A stretch of DNA of 33,947 nucleotides from NCBI GenBank assembly GCA_946414975.1, contig CAMKQS010000008.1, positions 1 through 33,947 on the forward strand, written 5' to 3'. The position numbers and the translations under genes were made by a program. Shown piece by piece: positions 15,201 through 22,662 of the stretch. How positions within the stretch are numbered: position 1 is the first letter of the stretch; every line of letters starts with the position of its first letter. The notes beneath the pieces are model-generated. The model was not told the origin of the DNA, did not search any database, and saw only the letters and a list, made by a program, of their open reading frames with translations. The stretch is from an uncultured Caryophanales bacterium. Its GTDB lineage: Bacteria; Bacillota_I; Bacilli_A; RF39; UBA660.

Positions 15201-16343
15201 CTAATCTAAAATTTTTAATATTTCCTCTGCTAGAAACTCTATAACTGGAACAGAAACTGCATTCCCTGCTTGTTTATATAGTTGAGAGTCTGGATAATTT
15301 CTTCCATTGATTTTTGTTGGTAACTCATATCCATTGTCTACTGGAAAACCTTGAAGCTTAAATGTTTCTTTTGGAGTTAATTTTCTAATACCATCTTTTA
15401 CTTTAATCAAAGGAACATTATGGCCTCCTGTTCCCATGTTAGCTGTTAATGTAGGGCAAACTCCACTTTTGTTTTTTCTTACATACATTCCTCTACGGCA
15501 TTGATAAAATTCATACATCTCATCAATCTGTTGTGTTAGATTTATTTTATCTGTCGAATTGGAGTCATCTTCTATAAAATATTTTGGATACTTTTCTTTT
15601 GTATAATAATACTTTTCATTATTTTCTTTTAAAAGGTCATAATCAACTATATTTTTAATGCCGGCAATTCTTTCTTTTTTTAATATTTTCTTTTTAAATT
15701 TTTCTATATTATCATCATTAAATAAATTGAATTTTTTAGCATCTTCTTCGTTTAAAAAACCTATAATATATATTCTCTCTCTATTTTGAGGTAATTCAGA
15801 ATATTCCATTGTATTTAAAACTTTTTCATAAATAGTATAACCAGTTTCTTCCAATTTTTTCTTTATAACCTCATAAGTTCTACCCTTATCATGAGATTTC
15901 AAATTTTTAACATTTTCTAAAAAAAGAATTCTTGGCTTATAAAACTTTTTCCCTAGTTGTTCTATAAGGTCAATAATATTTAGGAAAAGGTTGCCTCGTT
16001 CATCTTCAAAACCTTTCTGCTCACCAGCTATACTAAAAGCTTGACAAGGAAAACCTCCATTTAACACATCAATAGGTTCTTTCAATATCATTTCATGCAG
16101 ATTAACATATTTTTTGTATTCATCACCATCTTTATTATTTATATATTCAGGATGCAATATTTTTTTAATATCGCCTTCCAATAAAATATGATTAAAATTT
16201 GTTTTATAAGTTTCACAAGCATATTCGTCTATTTCATTTGCCCATAGTAGTTTATATTTAGATTTTTTTGTTTTAGCATTTTTAAAGCCTAAACATATTC
16301 CTCCAACTCCAGCAAATAAACTGCCAACTTTATATTCTGCCAT
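15201..16343 (-). CDS. DNA cytosine-5 methyltransferase (type II R-M)
   Basis: The start at 16343 follows GAGGATG; an in-frame ATG at 16376 lacks support. 380 aa with all main 5mC motifs in order: I (SLFAGVGGICLGF), II (WANEIDEYAC), IV (NGGFPCQAFSIAGEQKG, catalytic Cys), VI (FLENVKNL), VIII (LPQNRERIYIIGF), IX (RKLTPKETFKLQGFP) and X (YKQAGNAVSVPV). The target recognition region lies between VIII and IX and is unlike any specificity I can name. It methylates the carbon-5 of cytosine to protect against the endonuclease encoded just downstream. Confidence 0.95.
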   Translation of the reverse strand: MAEYKVGSLFAGVGGICLGFKNAKTKKSKYKLLWANEIDEYACETYKTNFNHILLEGDIKKILHPEYINNKDGDEYKKYVNLHEMILKEPIDVLNGGFPCQAFSIAGEQKGFEDERGNLFLNIIDLIEQLGKKFYKPRILFLENVKNLKSHDKGRTYEVIKKKLEETGYTIYEKVLNTMEYSELPQNRERIYIIGFLNEEDAKKFNLFNDDNIEKFKKKILKKERIAGIKNIVDYDLLKENNEKYYYTKEKYPKYFIEDDSNSTDKINLTQQIDEMYEFYQCRRGMYVRKNKSGVCPTLTANMGTGGHNVPLIKVKDGIRKLTPKETFKLQGFPVDNGYELPTKINGRNYPDSQLYKQAGNAVSVPVIEFLAEEILKILD

Positions 16344-16382
16344 AATTATCACATCCTCATTTTTAATAAATCTCACAATATA

Positions 16383-16388
16383 AGTATA
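16383..16388 (-). promoter_or_regulatory. Likely -10 of the R-M operon
   Basis: TATACT on the minus strand at 16383-16388, about 40 bp before the methyltransferase ATG; a TCAAAA at 17 bp is a weak -35. The preceding operon ends at a terminator (16427-16454), so a promoter is needed here. Confidence 0.4.
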
Positions 16389-16426
16389 TCATATAATTCG
16401 CCAAATTTTGACATTTAAACATAATA

Positions 16427-16454
16427 AAAGGAAGAAATTTGTTTTTCTTCCTTT
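16427..16454 (-). terminator. Terminator of the SSB-HTH operon
   Basis: AAAGGAAGAAA (16427-16437) pairs with TTTCTTCCTTT (16444-16454). On the minus strand TATTATG follows the stem. It separates the small HTH gene from the methyltransferase promoter. Confidence 0.75.
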
Positions 16455-16461
16455 AATATAA

Positions 16462-16722
16462 TTATTTTATATTTTTAAATAAATCTGTTAATTCAATATT
16501 CAAAGCATAACATATAATACAAAGCTCTTTTATGGTTATTCTTTTTGCTTTACCATTTAAAATATTAACTAATCTTTTTGGAGTTATATCTGGATTAACT
16601 CTAGCACATAAAAATTCTTGTGCTGTAATATTAGGATTTATAGCTTTAAATTCTACATCGCTATTCATTTTATCTAAAAGTTTTAATATTTCTACAGTTA
16701 TTTTATCATATATATTCATCAT
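16462..16722 (-). CDS. Small HTH protein (Cro/phage-repressor-like), 86 aa
   Basis: AAGGCGG precedes two adjacent ATG codons (16722 and 16719). The middle-C-terminal part (ITAQEFLCARVNPDITPKRLVNILNGKAKRITIKELCIICYALNIELTDLF) has the pattern of an XRE/Cro HTH: helix 2, helix 3 and the closing helix ending in L-x-x-L-F. Residues 1-30 are a charged helix. It follows SSB by 11 bp. It may repress the element's own promoters; sequence similarity to known repressors is only general. Confidence 0.7.
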   Translation of the reverse strand: MMNIYDKITVEILKLLDKMNSDVEFKAINPNITAQEFLCARVNPDITPKRLVNILNGKAKRITIKELCIICYALNIELTDLFKNIK

Positions 16723-16733
16723 TAAACCGCCTT

Positions 16734-17015
16734 TTAATTTGATAAAAAAGTGATTTTTTCTGCTATTAAGATTGTTCTTTTAATATCGTTAGATATATCA
16801 CTTCTAATATTTCCTTTAACTCCAATTATATCACCTTTTTTACAATATTCCGTTGTTGTTTTTGCAATCATACCTTTAATTATTATATCAAAATAATCTG
16901 TTTCATACTCTCCATTTTCATTCTTATATTGTCTTGTTGAAGCTACTGTAATTATATTATTGTTTTTTTCTATATCGTTTGCAATTCTTCCTATTATCAT
17001 AAAATGATTTATCAT
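16734..17015 (-). CDS. Single-stranded DNA-binding protein (SSB-like OB fold)
   Basis: 93 aa with the SSB pattern MINHFMIIGRIANDIE, VASTRQYKNENGEYETDYFDIIIKG, and GDIIGVKGNIRS: the DYFD/W... beta core and 'KGDxIxVxGxI' strand of bacterial SSB. It is shorter than the housekeeping protein and lacks the acidic glycine-rich tail that recruits partners, as in many mobile-element SSBs. It would protect single strands during element replication or transfer. Operon order: zinc ribbon (18 bp upstream), SSB, HTH. Confidence 0.85.
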   Translation of the reverse strand: MINHFMIIGRIANDIEKNNNIITVASTRQYKNENGEYETDYFDIIIKGMIAKTTTEYCKKGDIIGVKGNIRSDISNDIKRTILIAEKITFLSN

Positions 17016-17033
17016 ACTATTATATATTCCTTT

Positions 17034-17288
17034 CTATAATTCATTAAAAAAACTATGTCCAAAAGTCTTACGACAATCTGAGCATAGTATATTCGGGTCG
17101 ATACTATCAGTATCATTTTCTTTACAATAAGGACATTTATTTGGTTTCAATATCTCATTTGCTAAGTTTCTTTGCCTATTAGTAATATCAAATATAGATT
17201 TTAATAGTTCAACACTAGTAAATTCTATTTCTTTAATTTTACTTTCAGACTCTTTTAATTCCTTTTGTAACTCTTTAAAGTCTTTCAT
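17034..17288 (-). CDS. Small coiled-coil/zinc-ribbon protein, 84 aa
   Basis: The N-terminal ~45 residues form a charged helix (possible coiled coil). The C-terminal part has CPYC...CSDC, a four-Cys zinc ribbon, followed by RKTFGHSFFNEL. A GGAGGTG ribosome binding site precedes the ATG. It heads the operon zinc ribbon-SSB-HTH and is divergent from the initiator-like gene. A nucleic-acid-binding accessory of replication is likely; I do not recognise a named family. Confidence 0.65.
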   Translation of the reverse strand: MKDFKELQKELKESESKIKEIEFTSVELLKSIFDITNRQRNLANEILKPNKCPYCKENDTDSIDPNILCSDCRKTFGHSFFNEL

Positions 17289-17372
17289 CTACCTACACCT
17301 CCTAGTTTGATAACATATAGTACCATAAATTTTAAAAATCGAACATAACCTAATTAACTTTCAGCGTAAAGG

Positions 17373-17401
17373 TTACATCTCATTGAAAAACAAGATATAA
17401 T
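17373..17401 (+). promoter_or_regulatory. Promoter of the initiator-like gene
   Basis: TTACAT (17373-17378), 17 bp, then TATAAT (17396-17401), 33 bp upstream of the ATG at 17434. Confidence 0.6.
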
Positions 17402-17433
17402 AATCATCTGTATTTTAAGGTAAGGTTGATAGT

Positions 17434-18195
17434 ATGGCTAATATATTCAGAGTAGTAAAAGATAAAAACTATACGATAGTTAATAATGGTTATTTGAAAA
17501 ATAAAAATCTTAGAGTAGATAGTATAGGACTATTAACTATAATACTATCACTACCACCAACTTTTAAAATAACAATGAAAAGTCTTATTAGTATTACTAA
17601 TGAAAAAGCAAATTATCGAAGTATTAAGATGATGTTAGATAATTTGAGAGATAATGGTTATTTAGAAACAACTAAATTACAAGATGAAAAAGGACACTTT
17701 TACTTCGATTATATATTCTTTGAAAACAACTCATTAAACCCACTATATAAAAATTACATAGTGGACAGCACTAGTCAAAGCATTACAAACGTTGATAATT
17801 CTAACTCTCCACCACTAAATAATTCGCCATTGGTGGAAAACTGCATAGATAATATAAATACTAATAATATTAAGATAAATATAGATAAAAATAAACTCAA
17901 TTTATGCTTTCTAACTGAATATTTAATTGATTGGAACTTCATTAAGTTAAATGATATAAACTTATTTGGCTATGATAACTTCCTAAGCAATTTACTTGCT
18001 GAAAAAAGATATACTTACGATGAATTAATGAAAGTTACTGCTTATGTTGTAACTAAAATAAAGCATAATAATTATTTAGATGAAAACGAACAAACTATAA
18101 ACAACTTATTATCGTATTTCAAAACATCTTGTTTGAATAACTTAGGTAGAGATGAAAAGATAGATGAATGGTTAAAAGAAGTAGGAATGCTATAA
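17434..18195 (+). CDS. Winged-helix replication-initiator-like protein, 253 aa
   Basis: The N-terminus (FRVVKDKNYTIVNNGYLKNKNLRVDSIGLLTIILSLPPTFKITMKSL, then a second helix pair) is the winged HTH seen at the start of many phage and plasmid initiators and RepA/DnaD-like proteins of Firmicutes. A Ser/Asn-rich linker (about residues 110-150) leads to a helical C-terminal domain with DnaD-like character (YDELMKVTAYVVTKI...LLSYFKTSC). With the SSB and primase-helicase it would start element replication. It has its own promoter and a terminator at its stop codon. It may also load the helicase. The fold assignment is moderately sure; the exact family is not. Confidence 0.65.
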   Translation: MANIFRVVKDKNYTIVNNGYLKNKNLRVDSIGLLTIILSLPPTFKITMKSLISITNEKANYRSIKMMLDNLRDNGYLETTKLQDEKGHFYFDYIFFENNSLNPLYKNYIVDSTSQSITNVDNSNSPPLNNSPLVENCIDNINTNNIKINIDKNKLNLCFLTEYLIDWNFIKLNDINLFGYDNFLSNLLAEKRYTYDELMKVTAYVVTKIKHNNYLDENEQTINNLLSYFKTSCLNNLGRDEKIDEWLKEVGML

Positions 18196-18210
18196 AAGCA
18201 TTCCCATATT
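18184..18210 (+). terminator. Terminator of the initiator-like gene
   Basis: GGAATGC (18184-18190) pairs with GCATTCC (18198-18204), followed by CATATTTATTTT. The stem includes the last codons and stop of the gene. Confidence 0.6.
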
Positions 18211-18218
18211 TATTTTGG

Positions 18219-18310
18219 AATATCTCCGTTAAACGAAAAACTAAATCTAATATAAATTATTAAGATTTAGTAAAAGTTTCCCAGAATTAAAATAAAGTAT
18301 ATTTCTATTT
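18219..18310. repeat. Degenerate ~90-bp repeat, copy 1
   Basis: Shares GTTAAACGAAAA at its left end (18228-18239) and an AGTTT/AGAATTAAAA segment near its right (18274-18292) with 18951-19040. The pair flanks the 18422-18868 gene in the same orientation. Similarity is patchy, so an ancient duplication is the most I can claim. Confidence 0.4.
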
Positions 18311-18352
18311 AGGTCAGTTGTAGTTAATTCTTTAATACTACTCATAATAAAA

Positions 18353-18370
18353 CCACCTTCTTTATGGTGG
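18353..18370 (-). terminator. Terminator after the 18422-18868 gene
   Basis: On the minus strand CCACC (18366-18370) pairs with GGTGG (18353-18357), followed by TTTTATT. It lies about 50 bp after the stop codon at 18422. Confidence 0.6.
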
Positions 18371-18421
18371 CTTATTATATCTTATTTTTTATAGTTTTAA
18401 CATATCTCCTAAATAAAGCTA

Positions 18422-18868
18422 CTAATCTTTTAGCTTTTCTTGTAATTCTCTTAATTTATCTTCTGGTAACAACAATATACCATTTAATAAATTTCTATAT
18501 TCACTATTTAAAGGTTCAAAACTATTTATAGTTTGAATTGCTTTAGTAGACGTTTCTATAATAGAACGAATATCTTTATTAATATTACACATTGATGTAA
18601 CTAGTTCTGCAAGGTCATTAGTTTCTAAATTACTCTTACTAAATATTATTTCCTTTATATTATTATTATATTCGATTAATGCAGGTATTTGTGCTAATTG
18701 TAATTCAGTAACAATTATTACCATTTCTTTTAGTCTTCCATTTAAATCAGTCATAAATCTATCTACAAATGATGGTTTATTTGCTTTACCAGCAACATAA
18801 TCATAAAACTCTTGTAATTCTTCTATACTTATTCCTATGTTTAAATCTTTAACATCTTTTTCAGTCAT
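18422..18868 (-). CDS. Helical hypothetical protein, 148 aa, near the right end of the element
   Basis: The ATG at 18868 has AGAGGAG 8 nt upstream; longer in-frame starts to 18910 lack one. The protein is all-helical, with hydrophobic heptad-like stretches but no transmembrane segment. Residues ~60-110 (LAQIPALIEYNNNIKEIIF...LVTSMCNINKDIRSIIE) look like a helical bundle. I recognise no family. It is the gene closest to attR. An excision or directionality factor, or a phage-interacting satellite protein, could be in such a place, but nothing shows that. Confidence 0.65.
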   Translation of the reverse strand: MTEKDVKDLNIGISIEELQEFYDYVAGKANKPSFVDRFMTDLNGRLKEMVIIVTELQLAQIPALIEYNNNIKEIIFSKSNLETNDLAELVTSMCNINKDIRSIIETSTKAIQTINSFEPLNSEYRNLLNGILLLPEDKLRELQEKLKD

Positions 18869-18950
18869 ATTTTTAACTCCTCTCATAATAAATATATAAA
18901 GTAGTTTCATTTTTCTATATTACGAATAAACAATCATTTTATTTAATTTG

Positions 18951-19040
18951 GAGTCCATGGTTAAACGAAAAGTCATAAAATTATTATTTATATTGGTTTA
19001 ATTAAAACGTTTCATAGAATTAAAAAAATACTATTTTGTA
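18951..19040. repeat. Degenerate ~90-bp repeat, copy 2
   Basis: GTTAAACGAAAA at 18960-18971 and a GTTTC/AGAATTAAAA segment (19009-19025) match copy 1 at 18219-18310. It lies about 45 bp from attR, between the last element gene and the PBP 5' part. Confidence 0.4.
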
Positions 19041-19065
19041 TATCTTGAAGTCTTATAAATATTGG

Positions 19066-19968
19066 TCACAGTATGGTATGTACGTTTTTAAAAGTGGAAC
19101 CTGGTTCATAAGTCATCCAAACAGGTAAATTACGATTTATATCTTCCATTTTATTTTTTTTATAATCATTGGAATTAAAATTTGGTCTAGAAGATATTCC
19201 TAATATCTCGCCGTTATTTGGATTCATTACAATGCCAATTGCACGATCTGGATTATACATAGATACTGCATTATCTAATTCTCTTTCTAAAGCCTGTTGT
19301 ATATCTTTATTAATTGTAAGAGTAATATTCATACCATTTTGTGGTTTTTCATATTTCTGTGACATATTTAATGTTTTACCTTTAGCATCTGAAAAATACT
19401 TTATTGAACCATTACTACCAGTTAAATATTTATCATATGTAAGTTCTAATCCACCAAGTCCTTGGTTATCTATTCCAACATATCCTAGCGTATGACTCAT
19501 CCAAGTATCATAAGGATAATATCTTTTTGCTTCTTTTACTAAATATACTCCTGGCAACTTTAATTCATTAATTTTATCAGCTATTTCATATGATAATCTT
19601 CTACCTTCTGGATGTACTCTTTCTATAGATGTTTTCTTACTAACATGCATCAACATTTCTTTTTCATCAACATTTAATATATGAGCAAGTTTTAAAGCCG
19701 TATCTTTTTTGTTCTTTATTTGATTTGGAATCAATACTAATGATGTTGTAGTAAGTGATGAAGCTAATAAATTACCATTTATATCATAAATGTTTCCTCT
19801 ATTTGCCTCAAGTGGTAAATTACGACTCCATAAATCTTTAGCAAGATTATTTAATTTATTATAATCAATTACTTGAATATAAAACACTTTAAAAACTATT
19901 AAAAAAAACAATATAACTATACTAATTAATATTATCTTTATTCTGATATGTATATCATTAAAAAACAT
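19066..19968 (-). pseudogene. 5' part of interrupted SpoVD/FtsI-type class B PBP
   Basis: A short cytoplasmic tail and one transmembrane helix (about residues 10-30, IILISIVILFFLIVFKVFYI) lead to the PBP dimerisation domain. That domain has NLPLEANRGNIYDINGNLLASS (the RGxIxDRNG-like motif), HTLGYVG and GLGGLELTYD. The end is EPGSTFK, which is the catalytic Ser motif, then six element-derived residues and a stop. The host frame continues at 1234-2274. Alone this fragment lacks SxN and KTG and cannot be a transpeptidase; it might still bind partners as a membrane-anchored truncation. GTGGTGAT precedes the ATG. DUF3006 and MBL genes are upstream. Confidence 0.92.
19086..19095. other. attR: right junction core
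   Basis: Gene strand ACTTTTAAAA; matches attL except one T/C. Host PBP (...EPGSTFK) lies to the right, and element sequence with GTACATACCAT to the left. The predicted crossover AA is at 19088-19089. Confidence 0.85.
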
Positions 19969-20002
19969 ATAATCACCACTTAATTATATGTTTTATATTA
20001 TA

Positions 20003-20200
20003 TTAATCAACAAACAAATCATCCATCAAATCATTTATTTCATTATTTCTTTCATCTGTAAGCTTTTGATTTATTAAAATATCTATTATATCGCCTTCTT
20101 TAGCATCATTAAACAACTCTTTAGGGACATCTATAATATTACCATTTTCAAGTTCTACAACTGCATATTCTCCTTCTATTCTATCTATTATAACTTGCAT
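20003..20200 (-). CDS. DUF3006 family protein, 65 aa
   Basis: A short protein starting MQVIIDRIEGEYAVVELENG with a small beta-barrel-like core and an acidic C-terminal tail, typical of DUF3006. These genes usually sit next to ComEC/Rec2-like MBL hydrolases, and here the MBL gene ends 7 bp upstream. Function unknown, possibly RNA or protein binding in a two-gene unit with the hydrolase. GTAGGTGATTT supplies the ribosome binding site. Confidence 0.85.
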   Translation of the reverse strand: MQVIIDRIEGEYAVVELENGNIIDVPKELFNDAKEGDIIDILINQKLTDERNNEINDLMDDLFVD

Positions 20201-20207
20201 AAATCAC

Positions 20208-21650
20208 CTACTTTAATTCATATTCAAATTCATAATCATTTATCATAAATTTGTAATTACCTCGTTTAGTATTTTTAGGAATATTAAAATTCCAAGTAAC
20301 GTATCCCTCATTATCCGACATTTTCTTTTCTAATCCTTTTGCTTTACTAACACCAGATGAGTAATATAATTTTATATCATATTCTTTATTAGCCTCACCC
20401 TTTATTTTTATTTCACCAGTCTCACCTGCAACTGTTGAAATATTAATTATTTCTATTTCAGAATTATTATTAGTGTTATCAGATTTCTTTTCTATATTTG
20501 TATTATCATTTATCATTTCATTATTTACGATTAAATTATTACCATCTGTAGATATTACTATATCGCCTAGCTGATCTGTTCTAAGTACTTTAGAACCAAT
20601 ATTCTCCCATCTTTTCAATACGAAATCATAAGGATGCTTATATTTATTATTCGCACCAACACTAACAATTGCATATTTAGCCTTTGTTTTTTTTACGAAC
20701 GATTCACTTGATGATGTATCAGACCCATGATGTCCTATTTTTACTACATCACATTCTAAATCATCTGTAATTGATTTTTCAGCATCAACTTCCGCATCTC
20801 CCATAAATAAAAAGCAACGATTTATATAATTAATTTTTATAACAGCAGATGAATTATTTGAATTATTATATTCCTTTGTAGGAGATATTATTTTTACTTT
20901 TAGATTATCACTATCAATAATACTAATACCACTCTTTGCTGTATTTATTTTTAGACTTTTTTCTTTTATTGCCTTTAATAAATTTAAAAAAGTTCTACTA
21001 TTAGATTGTTTTTTAGGCATATAAACACTACCTATATCATACTTTTTTATAATGCTTTCTAAACCACCTATATGATCTGTATGAGGATGAGTTCCAACTA
21101 CATAATCTATTTTTTTATATCCTAAATTATCAATATAATCAATTACTCTTTTACTATAATAGCTTTCACCTGCATCAATAAGCATTATTTCTTTATTTGG
21201 AAGCTCTATAAATATTGAATCACCCTGATTAACATCAATATAATTTACTCTTAAAGTATCGCCACTAATTTCATCAACTTTATTATTAGTATTATCATCA
21301 ACAACATTTATAACAGAATCAGTAGCTATACTACTATCTTTATTAAAGATACTATTAAAATATAATTCATTTCTTATTTTATAATCTTTAGAATGGTTCT
21401 GATATATAAATACTGAGGATACAATTCCAATTAATATAATTACAAAATTAATAACTCCCTTTTTCTTAATCTTAGAAATATTTATTATATTTGGAATTAT
21501 TAGAAAAATTCCTAATACCAATAATACATTTCTAAATATTTTAATATCTACATCACTACATTCTATAAATGGTTTTAATAAAAAAGCTGATATAATTATT
21601 ATTAAAGAAATAATAAAGTAACTAAATTTTATTTTTTTTCTATTTTTCAT
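20208..21650 (-). CDS. ComEC/Rec2-like metallo-beta-lactamase-fold membrane hydrolase, 480 aa
   Basis: Three N-terminal transmembrane segments (about residues 9-27, 38-58, 65-85) precede an MBL domain (about 140-390): VNYIDVNQGDSIFIELPNKEIMLIDAG, THPHTDHIGG (metal-binding HxHxDH), FMGDAE and IGHHGSDTSS. This arrangement matches the hydrolase part of ComEC, without its channel domain. The C-terminal ~85 residues are a beta-sandwich-like module (VAGETGEIKIKGEANKEYDIKLYY). It likely cleaves phosphodiesters of nucleic acid or cell-wall polymers outside the membrane. DUF3006 follows in the same operon. Confidence 0.88.
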   Translation of the reverse strand: MKNRKKIKFSYFIISLIIIISAFLLKPFIECSDVDIKIFRNVLLVLGIFLIIPNIINISKIKKKGVINFVIILIGIVSSVFIYQNHSKDYKIRNELYFNSIFNKDSSIATDSVINVVDDNTNNKVDEISGDTLRVNYIDVNQGDSIFIELPNKEIMLIDAGESYYSKRVIDYIDNLGYKKIDYVVGTHPHTDHIGGLESIIKKYDIGSVYMPKKQSNSRTFLNLLKAIKEKSLKINTAKSGISIIDSDNLKVKIISPTKEYNNSNNSSAVIKINYINRCFLFMGDAEVDAEKSITDDLECDVVKIGHHGSDTSSSESFVKKTKAKYAIVSVGANNKYKHPYDFVLKRWENIGSKVLRTDQLGDIVISTDGNNLIVNNEMINDNTNIEKKSDNTNNNSEIEIINISTVAGETGEIKIKGEANKEYDIKLYYSSGVSKAKGLEKKMSDNEGYVTWNFNIPKNTKRGNYKFMINDYEFEYELK

Positions 21651-21674
21651 ATTTCACTACCCTAATAATTATAT

Positions 21675-21718
21675 CATAAAAAAAGATAATAGTATTACTA
21701 TTTAATACAATTATCTTT
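21675..21718 (-). terminator. Terminator of the lipid-kinase gene
   Basis: On the minus strand AAAAGATAAT pairs with ATTATCTTTT, and T7 closes it. The stem overlaps the last codons and stop of the gene ending at 21698. Confidence 0.75.
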
Positions 21719-22618
21719 TATTGCTTGATTACTAATTCTAAATTTTATATCTTTATTAATTGTAATTTCATAAAAAGTATCTCTACTTGGATATTTTTCT
21801 CCATCTATAGTCCAAGGCTTTTTTAGCTTATTCAAAAACTTAATTTTTATTTTATTTGTCTTATATAATTCTACTCCATTAACTTTAGTAATATCAGTTA
21901 TTCCTAATCTAAATAAACTCTTTAGAAGATCACTTCTTTTTCTAATAGAGCAAAATAGCACTTCAAAAGTATCATCATCTAATTTAACATCTTTATAAAA
22001 ATTATTAATTCCTGCTATTCTATTAGCATTCGAAATAACACCCAAGGAATATTTTCCTCTTTTAGTTACACCATTAATTGTAAATTCTATCTCATACATA
22101 TATGACTCTTTAAAAAAGTCTTTAACTCCTGAAACTAAATATGCTAAATAACCATACTTAGCTTTACTCTTACTTGAAGTTTCATAAGATAGATTAATAA
22201 ATTTACCAAATCCTGAAACATATACAAATGGATTATTATTAAGCATGCATATATCAATTTGCCTATCATCACCACTAAGAATTATTTCAATATTTTTTCT
22301 AATATCCTTACCAAGTCCAAATAAACTTCTAAGATCGTTAGTAGTACCAATAGGAATATGTGATAAAACAAGTTTTTTATCTCTTAATATATTACCACTT
22401 ACAATTTCATTAAATGTTCCATCTCCACCTACCGATATAACTAAATCAATATTTTCTAATTCTTTAACAATTTTTTTAGCATGACCTTTATATTTTGTAG
22501 CAATATAATTATATTCAAAACCGTACTTTAAAAATAAGTCTTTACTCTTTTTCAAAATATTATAAACGTTTCTTCTTTTTCCACTATTTGGATTATGAAT
22601 AACTAAAGCTTTTTTCAA
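21698..22618 (-). CDS. Diacylglycerol/lipid kinase, YegS/DagK family
   Basis: LVIHNPNSGKRRN and VISVGGDGTFNEIVSGN are the nucleotide-binding motifs of the LCB5/YegS/DagK family. The C-terminal beta-sandwich ends with IKIKFLNKLKKPWTIDGEKY, typical of the family's lipid-binding half. I place the start at a TTG at 22618, because AGAGGTG lies 8 nt before it, giving about 306 aa; a GTG at 22627 lies inside that ribosome binding site. It phosphorylates diacylglycerol or a related lipid with ATP, recycling it for phospholipid synthesis, at the inner face of the membrane. Confidence 0.9.
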   Translation of the reverse strand: MKKALVIHNPNSGKRRNVYNILKKSKDLFLKYGFEYNYIATKYKGHAKKIVKELENIDLVISVGGDGTFNEIVSGNILRDKKLVLSHIPIGTTNDLRSLFGLGKDIRKNIEIILSGDDRQIDICMLNNNPFVYVSGFGKFINLSYETSSKSKAKYGYLAYLVSGVKDFFKESYMYEIEFTINGVTKRGKYSLGVISNANRIAGINNFYKDVKLDDDTFEVLFCSIRKRSDLLKSLFRLGITDITKVNGVELYKTNKIKIKFLNKLKKPWTIDGEKYPSRDTFYEITINKDIKFRISNQAIKDNCIK

Positions 22619-22662
22619 TAAAAACACCTCTAAATTAACAAAATATTATACAAATACACTTC

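Larger units (their letters stand above)
2258..19089. mobile_element. ~16.8 kb integrated element, serine-recombinase type, inserted in a PBP gene
   Basis: The boundaries are defined by the split PBP gene: host sequence stops and resumes inside the STFK codons, leaving a 10-bp near-identical core. A large serine recombinase lies at the left end, as is usual for such integrases. The content is replication (primase-helicase, SSB, initiator-like protein), a second recombinase with a Xis-like partner, regulators, a restriction-modification operon and a nuclease operon. I see no virion structural, terminase or relaxase/T4SS gene. The element is therefore probably a phage-satellite-like island or an integrative plasmid. 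Excision would restore an intact PBP frame. Confidence 0.88.

Noticed and set aside
18247..18345. 32-codon minus-strand ORF with an SD-like GGTGG
   Set aside because: The GGTGG belongs to a terminator stem and the ORF overlaps a degenerate repeat; codon content is not convincing.
19983..20010. Promoter for the PBP gene (TTGATT-16-TATAAT)
   Set aside because: The initiation site would fall at or beyond the ribosome binding site, so the leader would lack it; transcription is more likely from upstream.
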